Translations under genes and position numbers: made by a program | Shown: positions 40,577-47,891 of the stretch, piece by piece | Layout: every line of letters starts with the position of its first letter | Position numbering within the stretch: position 1 is the first letter of the stretch | Notes under the pieces: generated by a model | Seen by the model: only the letters and a program-made list of their open reading frames with translations | Database searches by the model: none | Told to the model about the DNA's origin: nothing | Source of the DNA: Fimimonas sp963619835 | GTDB lineage: Bacteria > Bacillota > Clostridia > Christensenellales > CAG-314 | Direction: 5' to 3' | DNA: 48,459 nucleotides | NCBI GenBank assembly: GCA_963619835.1 | Contig: CAVEYD010000006.1 | Location: forward strand, 1 to 48,459

Positions 40577-43345
40577 TTATCTTTCTACGTTGAGAGAAAC
40601 TGCGGCAAGCTCTCTTACAAGTCCTACGTAAGAGGACAGATCCTTTGCTGCCGTGAATGTTGAAACGTCAATAATGTTGCCGTTGTAAACATACATGTCT
40701 TGTCTTTGATAGGTAGGCAACTCTACTGCAAGTTGCATTACAAGATCCAAAGCCTCTTTGTAGAGCGGTTTTCTGTCAGTAGGATCGAGGTAAGAACGCG
40801 CTTCTTCGATTACGTCGGAAAGTTGATTGATAATTACATTTTCTTCGGCGTACTTTGTTTCGTTGGCAAGAATTTGTCTGTAACCCCAGTTGAGAACGGA
40901 TGTTGCTTGAGAATCCTTGTGGTAAACTTGGTACATATCCGGATCGATTGTGCTACTCCATGCTGCTGCCCAAACGGTAAGTGCGCCTGTAGACAACTTT
41001 GTGAGTGCGTTGGAATCGGTTGAAACTGTGATATCGAAACCTACTTTGTTGAGGAACGTTGCTGCAATACTCATTGCATTCCATGCCGGGTGGTCGTCTG
41101 TTTCGCCGGCAATTGTAAACGTGTAACGAAGTTTGTCGGAAGACTTTTGATAAACGTCGTTTACAAGTGTGTAACCTGCACTTTCACCGTTTATCCATGA
41201 CGGATTTTCGTCACCGATAAGGCCTTGAATAAATTCCTTTTGATCTTCATCGCTGAGAATTTTACCTGCATCGTAATTGGACTTTTCATCGTCGGATGCA
41301 TTTTCACGTTTGTACTCGATGTAGGACTTATAGTCCGGATTGACTACTTCTAAATCGGTAGGAATTTTGCCACCAATGTACGGATAGTAAGGTGTTGCAT
41401 CGTCGGGATAAGCCCAGTTGGACAATGACATTGAACGATAGATGGGGCTTGCAAGAGTTCCGTAATACTGTATGCACAAATCAGTGTTGATTGAGTGCAT
41501 GATTGCTTGACGAACTTTGATTGAAGGTACTTTGCCTGCATTGATACCAATGTAACCGTAACCGGATGTTTCTACTTCAGTATGGCCGAATCCTTGACTC
41601 TTGAGAGAGTTGAGTTTTTCGATATTTTCCGGCTTTGCGTTGGGCTCTGCAAAGTGGATGTCCCCGGCCTCAAATGAGGTTAGCATTTGCGATTGAGAAA
41701 CTACTTGATAACGAAGAATTTTAACTTTGGCACCTGTTTCAAACTTGCCTGTGTTTTCATCCCAATATGTGTAATACGGGTTGCGTTCGTAGTAAATAAT
41801 GTTGTCGGCACAGAAATCGCCATTTTTGATGGAAGTTCCGTTTGCATCACCGATAATTCCACCGGATGATTTACTTGCCGCATACGGACCTGCTCCGAGA
41901 GGTACACCGATTTTGGTAGGATCTTTTACAACATCGGTCATAAACGATTGTGAACCGAATTCTACACCAAAGTTAGATTCAAAATCGAACTTTTGAATTT
42001 GCTCGTTGTTTGAATAGTAGTGAAGGGGCGCTACACCGAACGAGAAGTTCCAAATTGCTTTGGGGTCTACTTTGTTGATGGTGATACTCAAAACTTGATT
42101 TACACCTTCGATAAATGCGCCTGTTGTGCTGTCGTAAGCTTTTTGATACACAACTCCGTTTACAGTGACAGATTCGTCTTTGTTGGCAAATTTTATTCCG
42201 CTAATGTTGGGAACAGTTTTGCCACTCTTTTCGGCAAGATCCTTGAAGTAAGCTTCCTTGGCATCGTTTACCATGTACTCGTACAATGAAACGGATGTTT
42301 GCCAATAGCTAACAACTTGATCGGCCTTGTCGGGGATGTTGGACTCGTAAACTCTGGCAATTGCCTTTGCTTTTCCGCCGTCGGCATCGCTAACCCAACC
42401 TGCAGTCGTTCCGTCTCCGTAAATTTCATCGTGTGTAGCAAATCCGTCTTCGAGAACACCGTCAGTACGGTTCCATGTGAGTCCGCCTTCGTTGTACAAG
42501 AACATTTCAACGTCTGAATTGATTATGTTTTCGTAGACTTTGCCTGCCTTGTCCTTAAACTTTGTGTCTTTGTAAGAATCAAGTGCGTTTGTATAGTCGG
42601 AATTGAGTTCTTCCTTAAAGAGTGTGAGCGCTTTTTCGAAATCGCTCTTTACGTACTTGTAGTTGCCGTCTGCGGTAACTTTGCTTTGGGCATAGTCGTC
42701 TAAAGCTTTAGCAAAACGTGCATCGATTGCGTCTTGATCTTCGCCGGCTACAAACGAAAAATCTTCGTTTACTTTTTGTATGCACTCGACAAGCTCGGAC
42801 AATCTTACGTTGGCTTGGTCGTTAAACTTTCTGTTGAATGTGTCTTGATAGTCTTCGTCGTAGCTTTGTGAACGATAAGCTTTGAGTCCTACAATATCGG
42901 TTGAGTACATTGTGCTGGAACCCGTGTAAGCAGGATCAAGGAAAACATACATATTGAACAAAACGTCTTTGATGGTAAGCAAGGTTCCGTCAGAAAATTT
43001 TATGTTGTTTTTCAAAACGAATTTGTAAGTTGTAGTGTCGGATTCGTCATCGTAGGTTTGTTCCAAATCTAACGCTACGACGGATTCCTTTTCGCCATAG
43101 GCAACTTCGCCTTTGCTGTTGTTGGTAAGCATGCCTATTTGAGTAGGACTGATTACACTACTGTCGGCTCCGGTTGTGGAAAAGAACGGGTTAAAAACCT
43201 TGTCTACTTCTTCCGACGAAAAAATAAGCGGGAATGATTCGTTGTCGTAAGCGTTGTGCGTGCAAGCTACAAGTGGCAATACCGTTACTGCCAAAAGCAC
43301 TACTGCACACAATATGCTCACAATAGATTTTTTTGTTGATTTCAT
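40577..43345 (-). CDS. oppA: Oligopeptide-binding lipoprotein OppA (SBP_bac_5), enlarged
   Basis: Extracellular substrate-binding lipoprotein (LPLVAC, Cys 28) that captures peptides for OppBCDF. At 922 residues it is far longer than usual for the family (about 500-600). Landmarks: YKFVLKNNIKFSDGTLLTIKDV (107-128), the first-lobe segment ending YAFLDPAY-like near 140, then about 260 extra residues (roughly 155-415, largely helical and charged), then NKVDPKAIWNFSFGVAPLHYY, HFAEPNAKPENI, GYGYIGINAGKVPSIKVRQAI and a C-terminal WAAAWSSTIDPDMY. The start has an AAGGAGA site. It lies 47 bases after a lipoprotein gene and probably shares its promoter. Confidence 0.9.
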   Translation of the reverse strand: MKSTKKSIVSILCAVVLLAVTVLPLVACTHNAYDNESFPLIFSSEEVDKVFNPFFSTTGADSSVISPTQIGMLTNNSKGEVAYGEKESVVALDLEQTYDDESDTTTYKFVLKNNIKFSDGTLLTIKDVLFNMYVFLDPAYTGSSTMYSTDIVGLKAYRSQSYDEDYQDTFNRKFNDQANVRLSELVECIQKVNEDFSFVAGEDQDAIDARFAKALDDYAQSKVTADGNYKYVKSDFEKALTLFKEELNSDYTNALDSYKDTKFKDKAGKVYENIINSDVEMFLYNEGGLTWNRTDGVLEDGFATHDEIYGDGTTAGWVSDADGGKAKAIARVYESNIPDKADQVVSYWQTSVSLYEYMVNDAKEAYFKDLAEKSGKTVPNISGIKFANKDESVTVNGVVYQKAYDSTTGAFIEGVNQVLSITINKVDPKAIWNFSFGVAPLHYYSNNEQIQKFDFESNFGVEFGSQSFMTDVVKDPTKIGVPLGAGPYAASKSSGGIIGDANGTSIKNGDFCADNIIYYERNPYYTYWDENTGKFETGAKVKILRYQVVSQSQMLTSFEAGDIHFAEPNAKPENIEKLNSLKSQGFGHTEVETSGYGYIGINAGKVPSIKVRQAIMHSINTDLCIQYYGTLASPIYRSMSLSNWAYPDDATPYYPYIGGKIPTDLEVVNPDYKSYIEYKRENASDDEKSNYDAGKILSDEDQKEFIQGLIGDENPSWINGESAGYTLVNDVYQKSSDKLRYTFTIAGETDDHPAWNAMSIAATFLNKVGFDITVSTDSNALTKLSTGALTVWAAAWSSTIDPDMYQVYHKDSQATSVLNWGYRQILANETKYAEENVIINQLSDVIEEARSYLDPTDRKPLYKEALDLVMQLAVELPTYQRQDMYVYNGNIIDVSTFTAAKDLSSYVGLVRELAAVSLNVER

Positions 43346-43392
43346 TTAAATTTCTCCTTAATTAACAATAGGTAAGTTTTGCAACGTGTGAT

Positions 43393-44601
43393 TTATTCGG
43401 CTGCAAAAGTTTTGGTAACATTGGCATTACAATCGGTTACAGTTGAGTCTGTTAGGCTGTAGCATAGTCCGTCAGTACATTCAAGTTTAGTTTGTTCTAC
43501 ACCTGAACCGAATTTGTAAGATACTTCCATCAAAACCCCGTTAAGGGTGCTGTTTGTGGCAACTTTGGCGCACATCGGTGAAACGTAAAGTTTGTAATAG
43601 TCGGTGCCGGGAATTTTTACGTCAATGTTGTAGGTTAAATTGCTAAAAGTAATGTCTTTTACTTCGCAATTTGTCATTTCCGAAAACAAACCGACATAGA
43701 AGCTTTTTGAGCCGCTGTCGTTTAAGTCGTTAACTAAATCGCTTTTTATTAATCCACCCGTGCCGACACCCTGTCCAAACTTGACAGTCATGTTGCTGAT
43801 GGTATGTCCGTTGCCGTAAATTTTTAGATTGTTGAGTTTTTTGGATGTTAAGGTTGATTGTTTGGACATATCGATGTCGTTTAACAAATAAATGTTGTAC
43901 GTGCCCCAATACCTGGACAAATCCTTAGCGGTTGAAACAAGTTTGAAGTCACCTTGAATAAAGTCGCATCGAACTTCGACGGTTGTATCAACTTCTCCAC
44001 CCGGATGGACAAATGAACTGTCCCACAAGTTTCCGTCTGCATCGTAGTAGTTTAACAAGGTGTAGCCTTTACGCGTGTTGCGGTAAGTATCTTGATTGAA
44101 CTTTTGCCCCGCATTTACCGAAGAGGTGCCAAGAACAACTTTTTGCGATGTTGTTTCGTCCAAGTAGTACACCGAATAGTAGTACTTGACTTTTTTAACC
44201 CATCGTGCGTAAAGCGTGATTCCTTCTTCCGGCACGTCGTCAGTGGCAACGTTGAACCGCTCCGAATAAGTGACGTTTCCGTCAGTTTCGTTTTTGACTT
44301 TGTACCAACCTTCTACTTCGTAGTTTGCCAAAGTTAGTTTAGCTTCTTCGGTAGAAGCTTTTTCGCCCGAGGCCAAATCGGTGTTGAGTCCTTTAAGCAA
44401 GGGCAAATCTTTTACCACGCGAGATTGTCCTTGAGAAAAATCGACATAGTACACTACCGCTTTTTGTGAATTTTTGTAAGTTCCGCCTTCAAGCTCAAAA
44501 ACTATTTTTGTTCCGTTGTAATTTTCTTCGCCACTACATGCCGTTAGAAAGCAAGCAATAACCACACATAGCAGAAAGAGAATCCATAGTTGTTTTTTCA
44601 T
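43393..44601 (-). CDS. Lipoprotein with InlB-type repeat and beta-helix-like region, first gene of the opp unit
   Basis: A 402-residue predicted lipoprotein (CFLTAC, Cys 22). The mature N-terminus (VFELEGGTYKNSQKAVVYY, later EGITLYARWVKK) matches the Listeria-Bacteroides InlB B-repeat type ending in LYARW. A second similar unit follows (YYLDETTSQKVVLG, GYTLLNYYDADGN). Residues 225-330 look like a GLUG/parallel-beta type (LLNDIDMSKQSTL, YGNGHTISNMTV, FSEMTNCEVKDITF). No enzyme motif. The GGAG site precedes the ATG. It follows the only good promoter upstream of opp, so it is probably the first gene of the long operon and may help bind substrate polymers. Confidence 0.75.
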   Translation of the reverse strand: MKKQLWILFLLCVVIACFLTACSGEENYNGTKIVFELEGGTYKNSQKAVVYYVDFSQGQSRVVKDLPLLKGLNTDLASGEKASTEEAKLTLANYEVEGWYKVKNETDGNVTYSERFNVATDDVPEEGITLYARWVKKVKYYYSVYYLDETTSQKVVLGTSSVNAGQKFNQDTYRNTRKGYTLLNYYDADGNLWDSSFVHPGGEVDTTVEVRCDFIQGDFKLVSTAKDLSRYWGTYNIYLLNDIDMSKQSTLTSKKLNNLKIYGNGHTISNMTVKFGQGVGTGGLIKSDLVNDLNDSGSKSFYVGLFSEMTNCEVKDITFSNLTYNIDVKIPGTDYYKLYVSPMCAKVATNSTLNGVLMEVSYKFGSGVEQTKLECTDGLCYSLTDSTVTDCNANVTKTFAAE

Positions 44602-44699
44602 TTTTCTCCGATTGTTTTAAGTGATATCTGTGTTAAAATTAGTGAGCAAAAGTGAAAATTTTGTTTAAAACCTACTTTTGCTTATAAAAATACCTATTT

Positions 44700-44728
44700 A
44701 TCATACTCTTTTTGTGTCGATCGGTCAA
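44700..44728 (-). promoter_or_regulatory. Sigma-A-type promoter for the opp/protease unit
   Basis: Minus strand: -35 TTGACC (44723-44728), 17-bp spacer, -10 TATGAT (44700-44705). It predicts a leader of about 90 bases that contains an inverted repeat GCAAAAGT/ACTTTTGC (44646-44653 and 44674-44681), which could be an operator or a leader hairpin. Confidence 0.7.
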
Positions 44729-44816
44729 ACAAATGAGCGCATATTTTTGTTTCTATAGCTTTCAGCTTTCTTTACGAACGTATGTAAATCAACGAATAAG
44801 TTATATATAAGTTAAT

Positions 44817-44847
44817 AAAAAAGATGCCTCTTAAAAAAAGACACCTT
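44817..44847 (-). terminator. Probable terminator at the end of mntP
   Basis: On the minus strand AAGGTGTCTT can pair with AAGAGGCATCTT, partly by G-U pairs, around a U-rich loop that holds the mntP stop codon, followed by a U6 run. The stem is imperfect but its position is right. Confidence 0.45.
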
Positions 44848-45418
44848 TTACAAAAATTTCTATTCCTATTGCAACAAGGATTGCACCACCTAAAATTTCC
44901 GCTTTGCCCCCAAGCTTGTCGCCAAACTTTTTGCCGAGAAAGACTGCGCCAAAAGATATGCCGAATGTGACAACTGCAATAATTGCCGAGCACAAAAGCG
45001 CTTCCCAAACACCATTGACAAACTCCGTCATGACAAAACCTGTTGAAAGTGCATCAATGGATGTTGCTATAGCTTGGATAAACAACGCTTTTAACGTTAA
45101 AGAGCGAACGGTTTGCTCTTCTGCTTCACCGCCGGTTGCGCCCTCGACAATCATTTTTATGCCGACGATAAGTAGCAAGGCAAGTGCAATATAAGGTATT
45201 GCAACACTGATGGCATTAAACAGTTCCAGAATTGTGTTTACGCATACCCAACCTGTCATTGGCATGAGCGCTTGGAAAAAACCAAAAAATCCGGCGATCA
45301 AAAAAACTTTTGACAATTTCATTTTGGGCTCGTTGAGACCGTTTGCCATCGATACGGCACAGGCATCCATTGCAAGCCCCACACCTAAGCCTACGCTTGT
45401 TAAAATAAGTTCCCACAT
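44831..45418 (-). CDS. mntP: Manganese efflux pump MntP
   Basis: Inner-membrane Mn2+ exporter of the MntP (formerly DUF204/YebN) family, protecting the cell from excess manganese. The 195-residue product has six hydrophobic helices in two repeats, with the acidic motifs MDACAVSMANG (about residues 17-27) and ATSIDALSTGF in the second repeat, which carry the metal-binding Asp residues. The start at 45418 has an AAGGAGA site. The assignment is strengthened by the manganese riboswitch upstream. Confidence 0.94.
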   Translation of the reverse strand: MWELILTSVGLGVGLAMDACAVSMANGLNEPKMKLSKVFLIAGFFGFFQALMPMTGWVCVNTILELFNAISVAIPYIALALLLIVGIKMIVEGATGGEAEEQTVRSLTLKALFIQAIATSIDALSTGFVMTEFVNGVWEALLCSAIIAVVTFGISFGAVFLGKKFGDKLGGKAEILGGAILVAIGIEIFVKGVFF

Positions 45419-45442
45419 ATTTCTCCTTTTGACGTTTTGCAA

Positions 45443-45675
45443 AACTGCACACGCGCCTTTTTTTAGGGAAAATACTAAAACCTGTTTTGTTTAATGAATG
45501 ATTTTTGATAAAAACAAGAAAAAGATCGAATAACGATTTTTCAATTTTGCCGAAAAGTTTTGTTTACTACTTTTCGTTTTACTACTTAAAAAATATGCCT
45601 AAAAAATTGTGTTGATTTTTGATGGAGTAATTGATAATTTTAGCAAAATAGCGTTATATTTTTGCACAAATGGGT
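45443..45675 (-). other. Spacer between the riboswitch terminator and mntP
   Basis: AT-rich transcribed leader of about 230 bases. It contains one perfect hairpin, CGAAAAGT/ACTTTTCG (45551-45576), without U tract in the mntP direction. I see no ORF of note or second riboswitch. Confidence 0.4.
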
Positions 45676-45717
45676 AAAAAAAAGCGAAACAAGCGTCCAA
45701 AAAAGACGCAAGTCTCG
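45676..45717 (-). terminator. Riboswitch expression-platform terminator
   Basis: Minus strand: CGAGAC.TT.GCGTC (45705-45717) pairs with GACGC.TT.GTTTCG (45684-45697) around a U6 loop and is followed by U8. The 5' arm overlaps the 3' strand of the aptamer's closing stem (CUUGC, 45708-45712), so aptamer folding and termination exclude each other. Manganese binding should prevent termination and switch mntP on. Confidence 0.85.
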
Positions 45718-45790
45718 TTCTTCAATGTCGAACCTGAGAAAAATCTCATTGTGTAGGTCGACAACTACATGTAGCAAACTACTCCCCTGC
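45708..45790 (-). ncRNA. yybP-ykoY manganese riboswitch aptamer
   Basis: Minus strand, about 83 bases. Visible conserved parts: GCAGG closing strand, GGGGAGUAG (45779-45787), a stem UUGCUACAUGUAG, GUCGACCUACACAAUGAG, the loop strand CUCAGGUUCGACAU, and the 3' AACGAGACUUGC whose CUUGC pairs with the 5' GCAGG. This order matches yybP-ykoY RNAs that sense Mn2+ at the junction of two docked loops. Its location upstream of a manganese exporter fits the known ON-switch logic. The aptamer begins about four bases after the predicted transcription start. Confidence 0.88.
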
Positions 45791-45800
45791 AACAAAAAGC

Positions 45801-45829
45801 ATTTTAACACATTTTTATGCGAATAGCAA
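45801..45829 (-). promoter_or_regulatory. Promoter of the riboswitch-mntP transcript
   Basis: Minus strand: -35 TTGCTA (45824-45829), 17-bp spacer, TGT-extended -10 TAAAAT (45801-45806). The expected start point, near 45794, lies just before the aptamer. Confidence 0.7.
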
Positions 45830-45913
45830 GCATTTTTGAAACTTTTACGGTTTGCATGTTTTGCACCTGCAAATTTTATTTTTGAAAAGGCGTCCATTTA
45901 ATGCAAAAATTGT

Positions 45914-45942
45914 TTGACAAAAAAAAATCAGTGTTGTATAAT
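45914..45942 (+). promoter_or_regulatory. Consensus promoter of the tRNA-Arg gene
   Basis: A perfect -35 TTGACA (45914-45919), 17-bp spacer and a perfect -10 TATAAT (45937-45942), as expected for a strongly expressed stable RNA. It diverges from the riboswitch promoter. Confidence 0.92.
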
Positions 45943-45967
45943 TGCTGTTGCAATTGAAAATTGCTTT

Positions 45968-46044
45968 GCACCCTTAGCTCAATTGGATAGAGCGTTGGTC
46001 TACGGAACCAAAGGTTAGGGATTCGAGCTCCTTAGGGTGCGCCA
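45968..46044 (+). tRNA. tRNA-Arg (anticodon ACG)
   Basis: Full cloverleaf: acceptor GCACCCT paired with AGGGTGC, D arm AGCTC...GAGC, anticodon stem TTGGT/ACCAA with loop CTACGGA giving anticodon ACG (wobble A normally deaminated to inosine, reading CGU, CGC and CGA), and a T arm with GATTCGAGCTC. The 3' CCA is encoded (46042-46044). It is a single tRNA gene with its own promoter and terminator. Confidence 0.96.
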
Positions 46045-46052
46045 AAAAAAAC

Positions 46053-46090
46053 GCAAGTTAAATCACAAATGGTTTAACTTGCTTTTTTTT
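46053..46090 (+). terminator. Intrinsic terminator after tRNA-Arg
   Basis: GCAAGTTAAA (46053-46062) pairs perfectly with TTTAACTTGC (46073-46082), followed by T8. The stretch 46091-46391 after it is AT-rich and I see no gene in it. Confidence 0.93.
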
Positions 46091-46391
46091 GTCCTAAATA
46101 TAAAATTCTATACTTTTTTGCACCATCGTGCATCATATCGTTAACTCAACAATTTTATCAACTTTAAAAGTTTTTAGAAAAAATACCAATTTTTTCGTCG
46201 GCAAATTGTCCTTTGCAAAATTGCACAAAAATGTAGCGTGTATTCGGTTAAAACGCCAGGTTCTTGCTGTGCAACTTTGATAGCCAATTTGTATACATTT
46301 GCTTTGACATGATGACATAACCGTTACTAAATGTGCAATTTTGTAGCCTACATGTAATTGTTTGTATCGTTAATATTTGCTTAAAAAAATT

Positions 46392-46865
46392 TTATCTGTA
46401 AATGTTTGTGGGATGAGAATGATCGCGAGTGGCGACTTTTTGAACAAAATCAATTTCGTAGTGATGGATGCGAGTGTAAGTTTCGGCATGAGTCAATTCG
46501 ATTTCCACTATGCGCATATCCGCACTAACTTCGTCGACATATTCCGAGTAATCCAAACCAAATTCGCGTTTAAGACGTTTGCGAATAGCAGAATTTTGTG
46601 GTTCGGTAGGATGCCCCACACTTTTCGCGTTGCCCTGCATTGAACTTGCCCCGTGACAAAGTGCGACAACAGGGTTTACGGCAATATCTCGCATAAGCTT
46701 GTTTCCAAGCTTGCTTATTACATACATTTTGCCATCTATCATGCATGCATGCAAATCTCTGATAGAAATTTTGCCGTCAGAATAAGATGCAAGGCACATT
46801 TCCACCATGTGCCCAAAATTCTCTTCTAAAACTTCTACTCCACGTTCGAAAAAGTTTTCGTCCAT
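46392..46865 (-). CDS. Pyridoxamine 5'-phosphate oxidase-like (split-barrel) protein
   Basis: A 157-residue protein of the PNPOx-like/FMN-binding split-barrel type: an N-terminal helix (FFERGVEVLEENF), then strands MVEMCLASYSDGKISIRDL, MIDGKMYVISKLGNKLMRDIAVNPVVALC and a final RIVEIELTHAETYTRI. The 'V.Y......NKLMRDI..NP.V.L' pattern is the usual flavin/dimer core. The substrate is unknown; the family includes FMN-dependent reductases and F420- or heme-binding relatives. The start at 46865 has an AAGAAGG site. It is a single-gene unit with its own promoter and a long leader. Confidence 0.75.
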   Translation of the reverse strand: MDENFFERGVEVLEENFGHMVEMCLASYSDGKISIRDLHACMIDGKMYVISKLGNKLMRDIAVNPVVALCHGASSMQGNAKSVGHPTEPQNSAIRKRLKREFGLDYSEYVDEVSADMRIVEIELTHAETYTRIHHYEIDFVQKVATRDHSHPTNIYR

Positions 46866-47008
46866 AATTTTACCTTCTTTTGACAATTTGAGATATTTTT
46901 CTAAAATTGATTGTCAGTTGTTATCACTTAGCTTGTTGCCCCTAAAACTTTTACCATTTTTAAGTGGCCGCAAGATACCTTTTTTAATACACCGCCAAAT
47001 ATAAGTTT
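46866..47008 (-). other. Leader of the PNPOx-like gene with predicted hairpins
   Basis: About 137 transcribed bases. Nearest the gene, TGACAAT/ATTGTCA (46881-46887 with 46910-46916) forms a hairpin just before the ribosome site. Further upstream is a less AT-rich stretch (about 46930-46976) with CTTG/CAAG and GCC/GGC pairing. It matches no riboswitch class that I recognise. Confidence 0.35.
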
Positions 47009-47037
47009 ATTGTAACACTTTTTAGATAATTAGTCAA
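47009..47037 (-). promoter_or_regulatory. Sigma-A-type promoter for the PNPOx-like gene
   Basis: Minus strand: -35 TTGACT (47032-47037), 17-bp spacer, TGT-extended -10 TACAAT (47009-47014). Confidence 0.75.
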
Positions 47038-47055
47038 TAACGATACAAAAAAAGC

Positions 47056-47089
47056 AAAAAAAAACGCTCACCAAAAAATTGGCAAGCGC
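47056..47089 (-). terminator. Intrinsic terminator after the DUF1858 gene
   Basis: Minus strand: GCGCTTGCCAA pairs with TTGGTGAGCG (two G-U pairs, core 47065-47089), followed by a U9 run. It lies seven bases after the stop codon. Confidence 0.88.
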
Positions 47090-47095
47090 ATTTTG

Positions 47096-47287
47096 TTATT
47101 TGTTGAGTGCATTGAGCTTTGCAAGCATTTCTTCTACGTCAACTCCGTGAGCAGCAGCTGCTTCTTCAACTGTTTCTTGGTGAGCAAGCAAGCAGTGAAT
47201 GCATCCCATGCCGTAACTTCCGAAAACTTGTGCAGATTGCGGATTTACTTGCAATACGTCTACGATTCTCATATCTTTAGTTATCAT
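47096..47287 (-). CDS. DUF1858 domain protein (hybrid-cluster-protein-associated redox disulfide type)
   Basis: A 63-residue single-domain protein. The pattern DMRIVDVLQVNPQSAQVF, then GMGCIHCLLAHQETVEEA and a final HGVDVEEMLAKLN matches DUF1858, whose CxxC is proposed to be a redox-active disulfide and which is often found near hybrid cluster protein or thiol-redox genes. Function is not established. The start has an AAGGAGA site. It is a single-gene unit between its own promoter and terminator. Confidence 0.88.
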   Translation of the reverse strand: MITKDMRIVDVLQVNPQSAQVFGSYGMGCIHCLLAHQETVEEAAAAHGVDVEEMLAKLNALNK

Positions 47288-47320
47288 GGCTGATATTCTC
47301 CTTGTCTTTAGTATATTTTT

Positions 47321-47348
47321 ATTTTACTATTTTTTTTGTGTTTGTCAA
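47321..47348 (-). promoter_or_regulatory. Promoter for the DUF1858 gene
   Basis: Minus strand: -35 TTGACA (47343-47348), 16-bp spacer, -10 TAAAAT (47321-47326), about 34 bases upstream of the start codon. Confidence 0.65.
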
Positions 47349-47546
47349 CAAAATTATTTATTGAAAACAATAATTTCTACTAAATTTGTATGAATTGTTT
47401 TTTTGTGCTGTTGCATGCCAAAGAAAAAAATAGGAATAGCACAACCAGAAGCATGAAAATTTTTTTGTTCAACTTTGTTTGCAATGAAAACTAATTGTTT
47501 CAAGGAAAAGCTAACATAGCAGATAAGACCGTCAAATTGTGCCCAG

Positions 47547-47786
47547 ATGACGAACAGAATTTTTCAGTTTTCAAACAACGGCGAACATGATATCAAAAAT
47601 AAGCCGATTTGCTTGCATATATCTACTCTTTTTATAAAAATTGTTTTGCAAACTTTAGGCAAAACATCAACTCATTGGCTGATATCTCATTTAACGAGCG
47701 AGCTTTCTTGCAAACAATTTTCAAAGATGTGTAATGTCAATAGTACTACAATTTGGAGAATACAAAATGATCTTCAAAAGAAATAA
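47547..47786 (+). pseudogene. Possible gene remnant with helix-turn-helix-like end
   Basis: An open frame of 79 codons (open back to 47520) with no ribosome site. Its C-terminal part (LTSELSCKQFSKMCNVNSTTIW) resembles a helix-turn-helix of the sort found near the N-terminus of transposases, and the frame then ends abruptly. The base and codon use differ little from the AT-rich surroundings. It could equally be a chance frame. The rest of 47349-47813 shows nothing else. Confidence 0.22.
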
Positions 47787-47813
47787 AATATTACAACTGT
47801 AATGTTTTAACAT

Positions 47814-47858
47814 AAAACAAGCCCTCTAAATCGTTTTTTTTGCGAAGTAGCGGGCTTG
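47814..47858 (-). terminator. Intrinsic terminator of the right-edge surface protein gene
   Basis: Minus strand: CAAGCCC (47852-47858) pairs with GGGCTTG (47818-47824); inner pairs TAG/CTA and TCG/CGA extend the stem with bulges around an A8 loop. A U4 run follows. It lies about 35 bases after the stop of the partial gene. Confidence 0.7.
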
Positions 47859-47891
47859 CGTTTTAATTAAGTTTTACAAATTTAATATTGA

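Noticed and set aside
45640..45897. 85-codon minus-strand frame between mntP and the tRNA gene
   Set aside because: It covers the manganese riboswitch aptamer, its terminator and its promoter; RNA structure explains the sequence better than coding does.
46930..46976. Cobalamin or FMN riboswitch in the PNPOx leader
   Set aside because: A GCCACT string was noticed, but the other conserved boxes of those classes are absent or in the wrong order.
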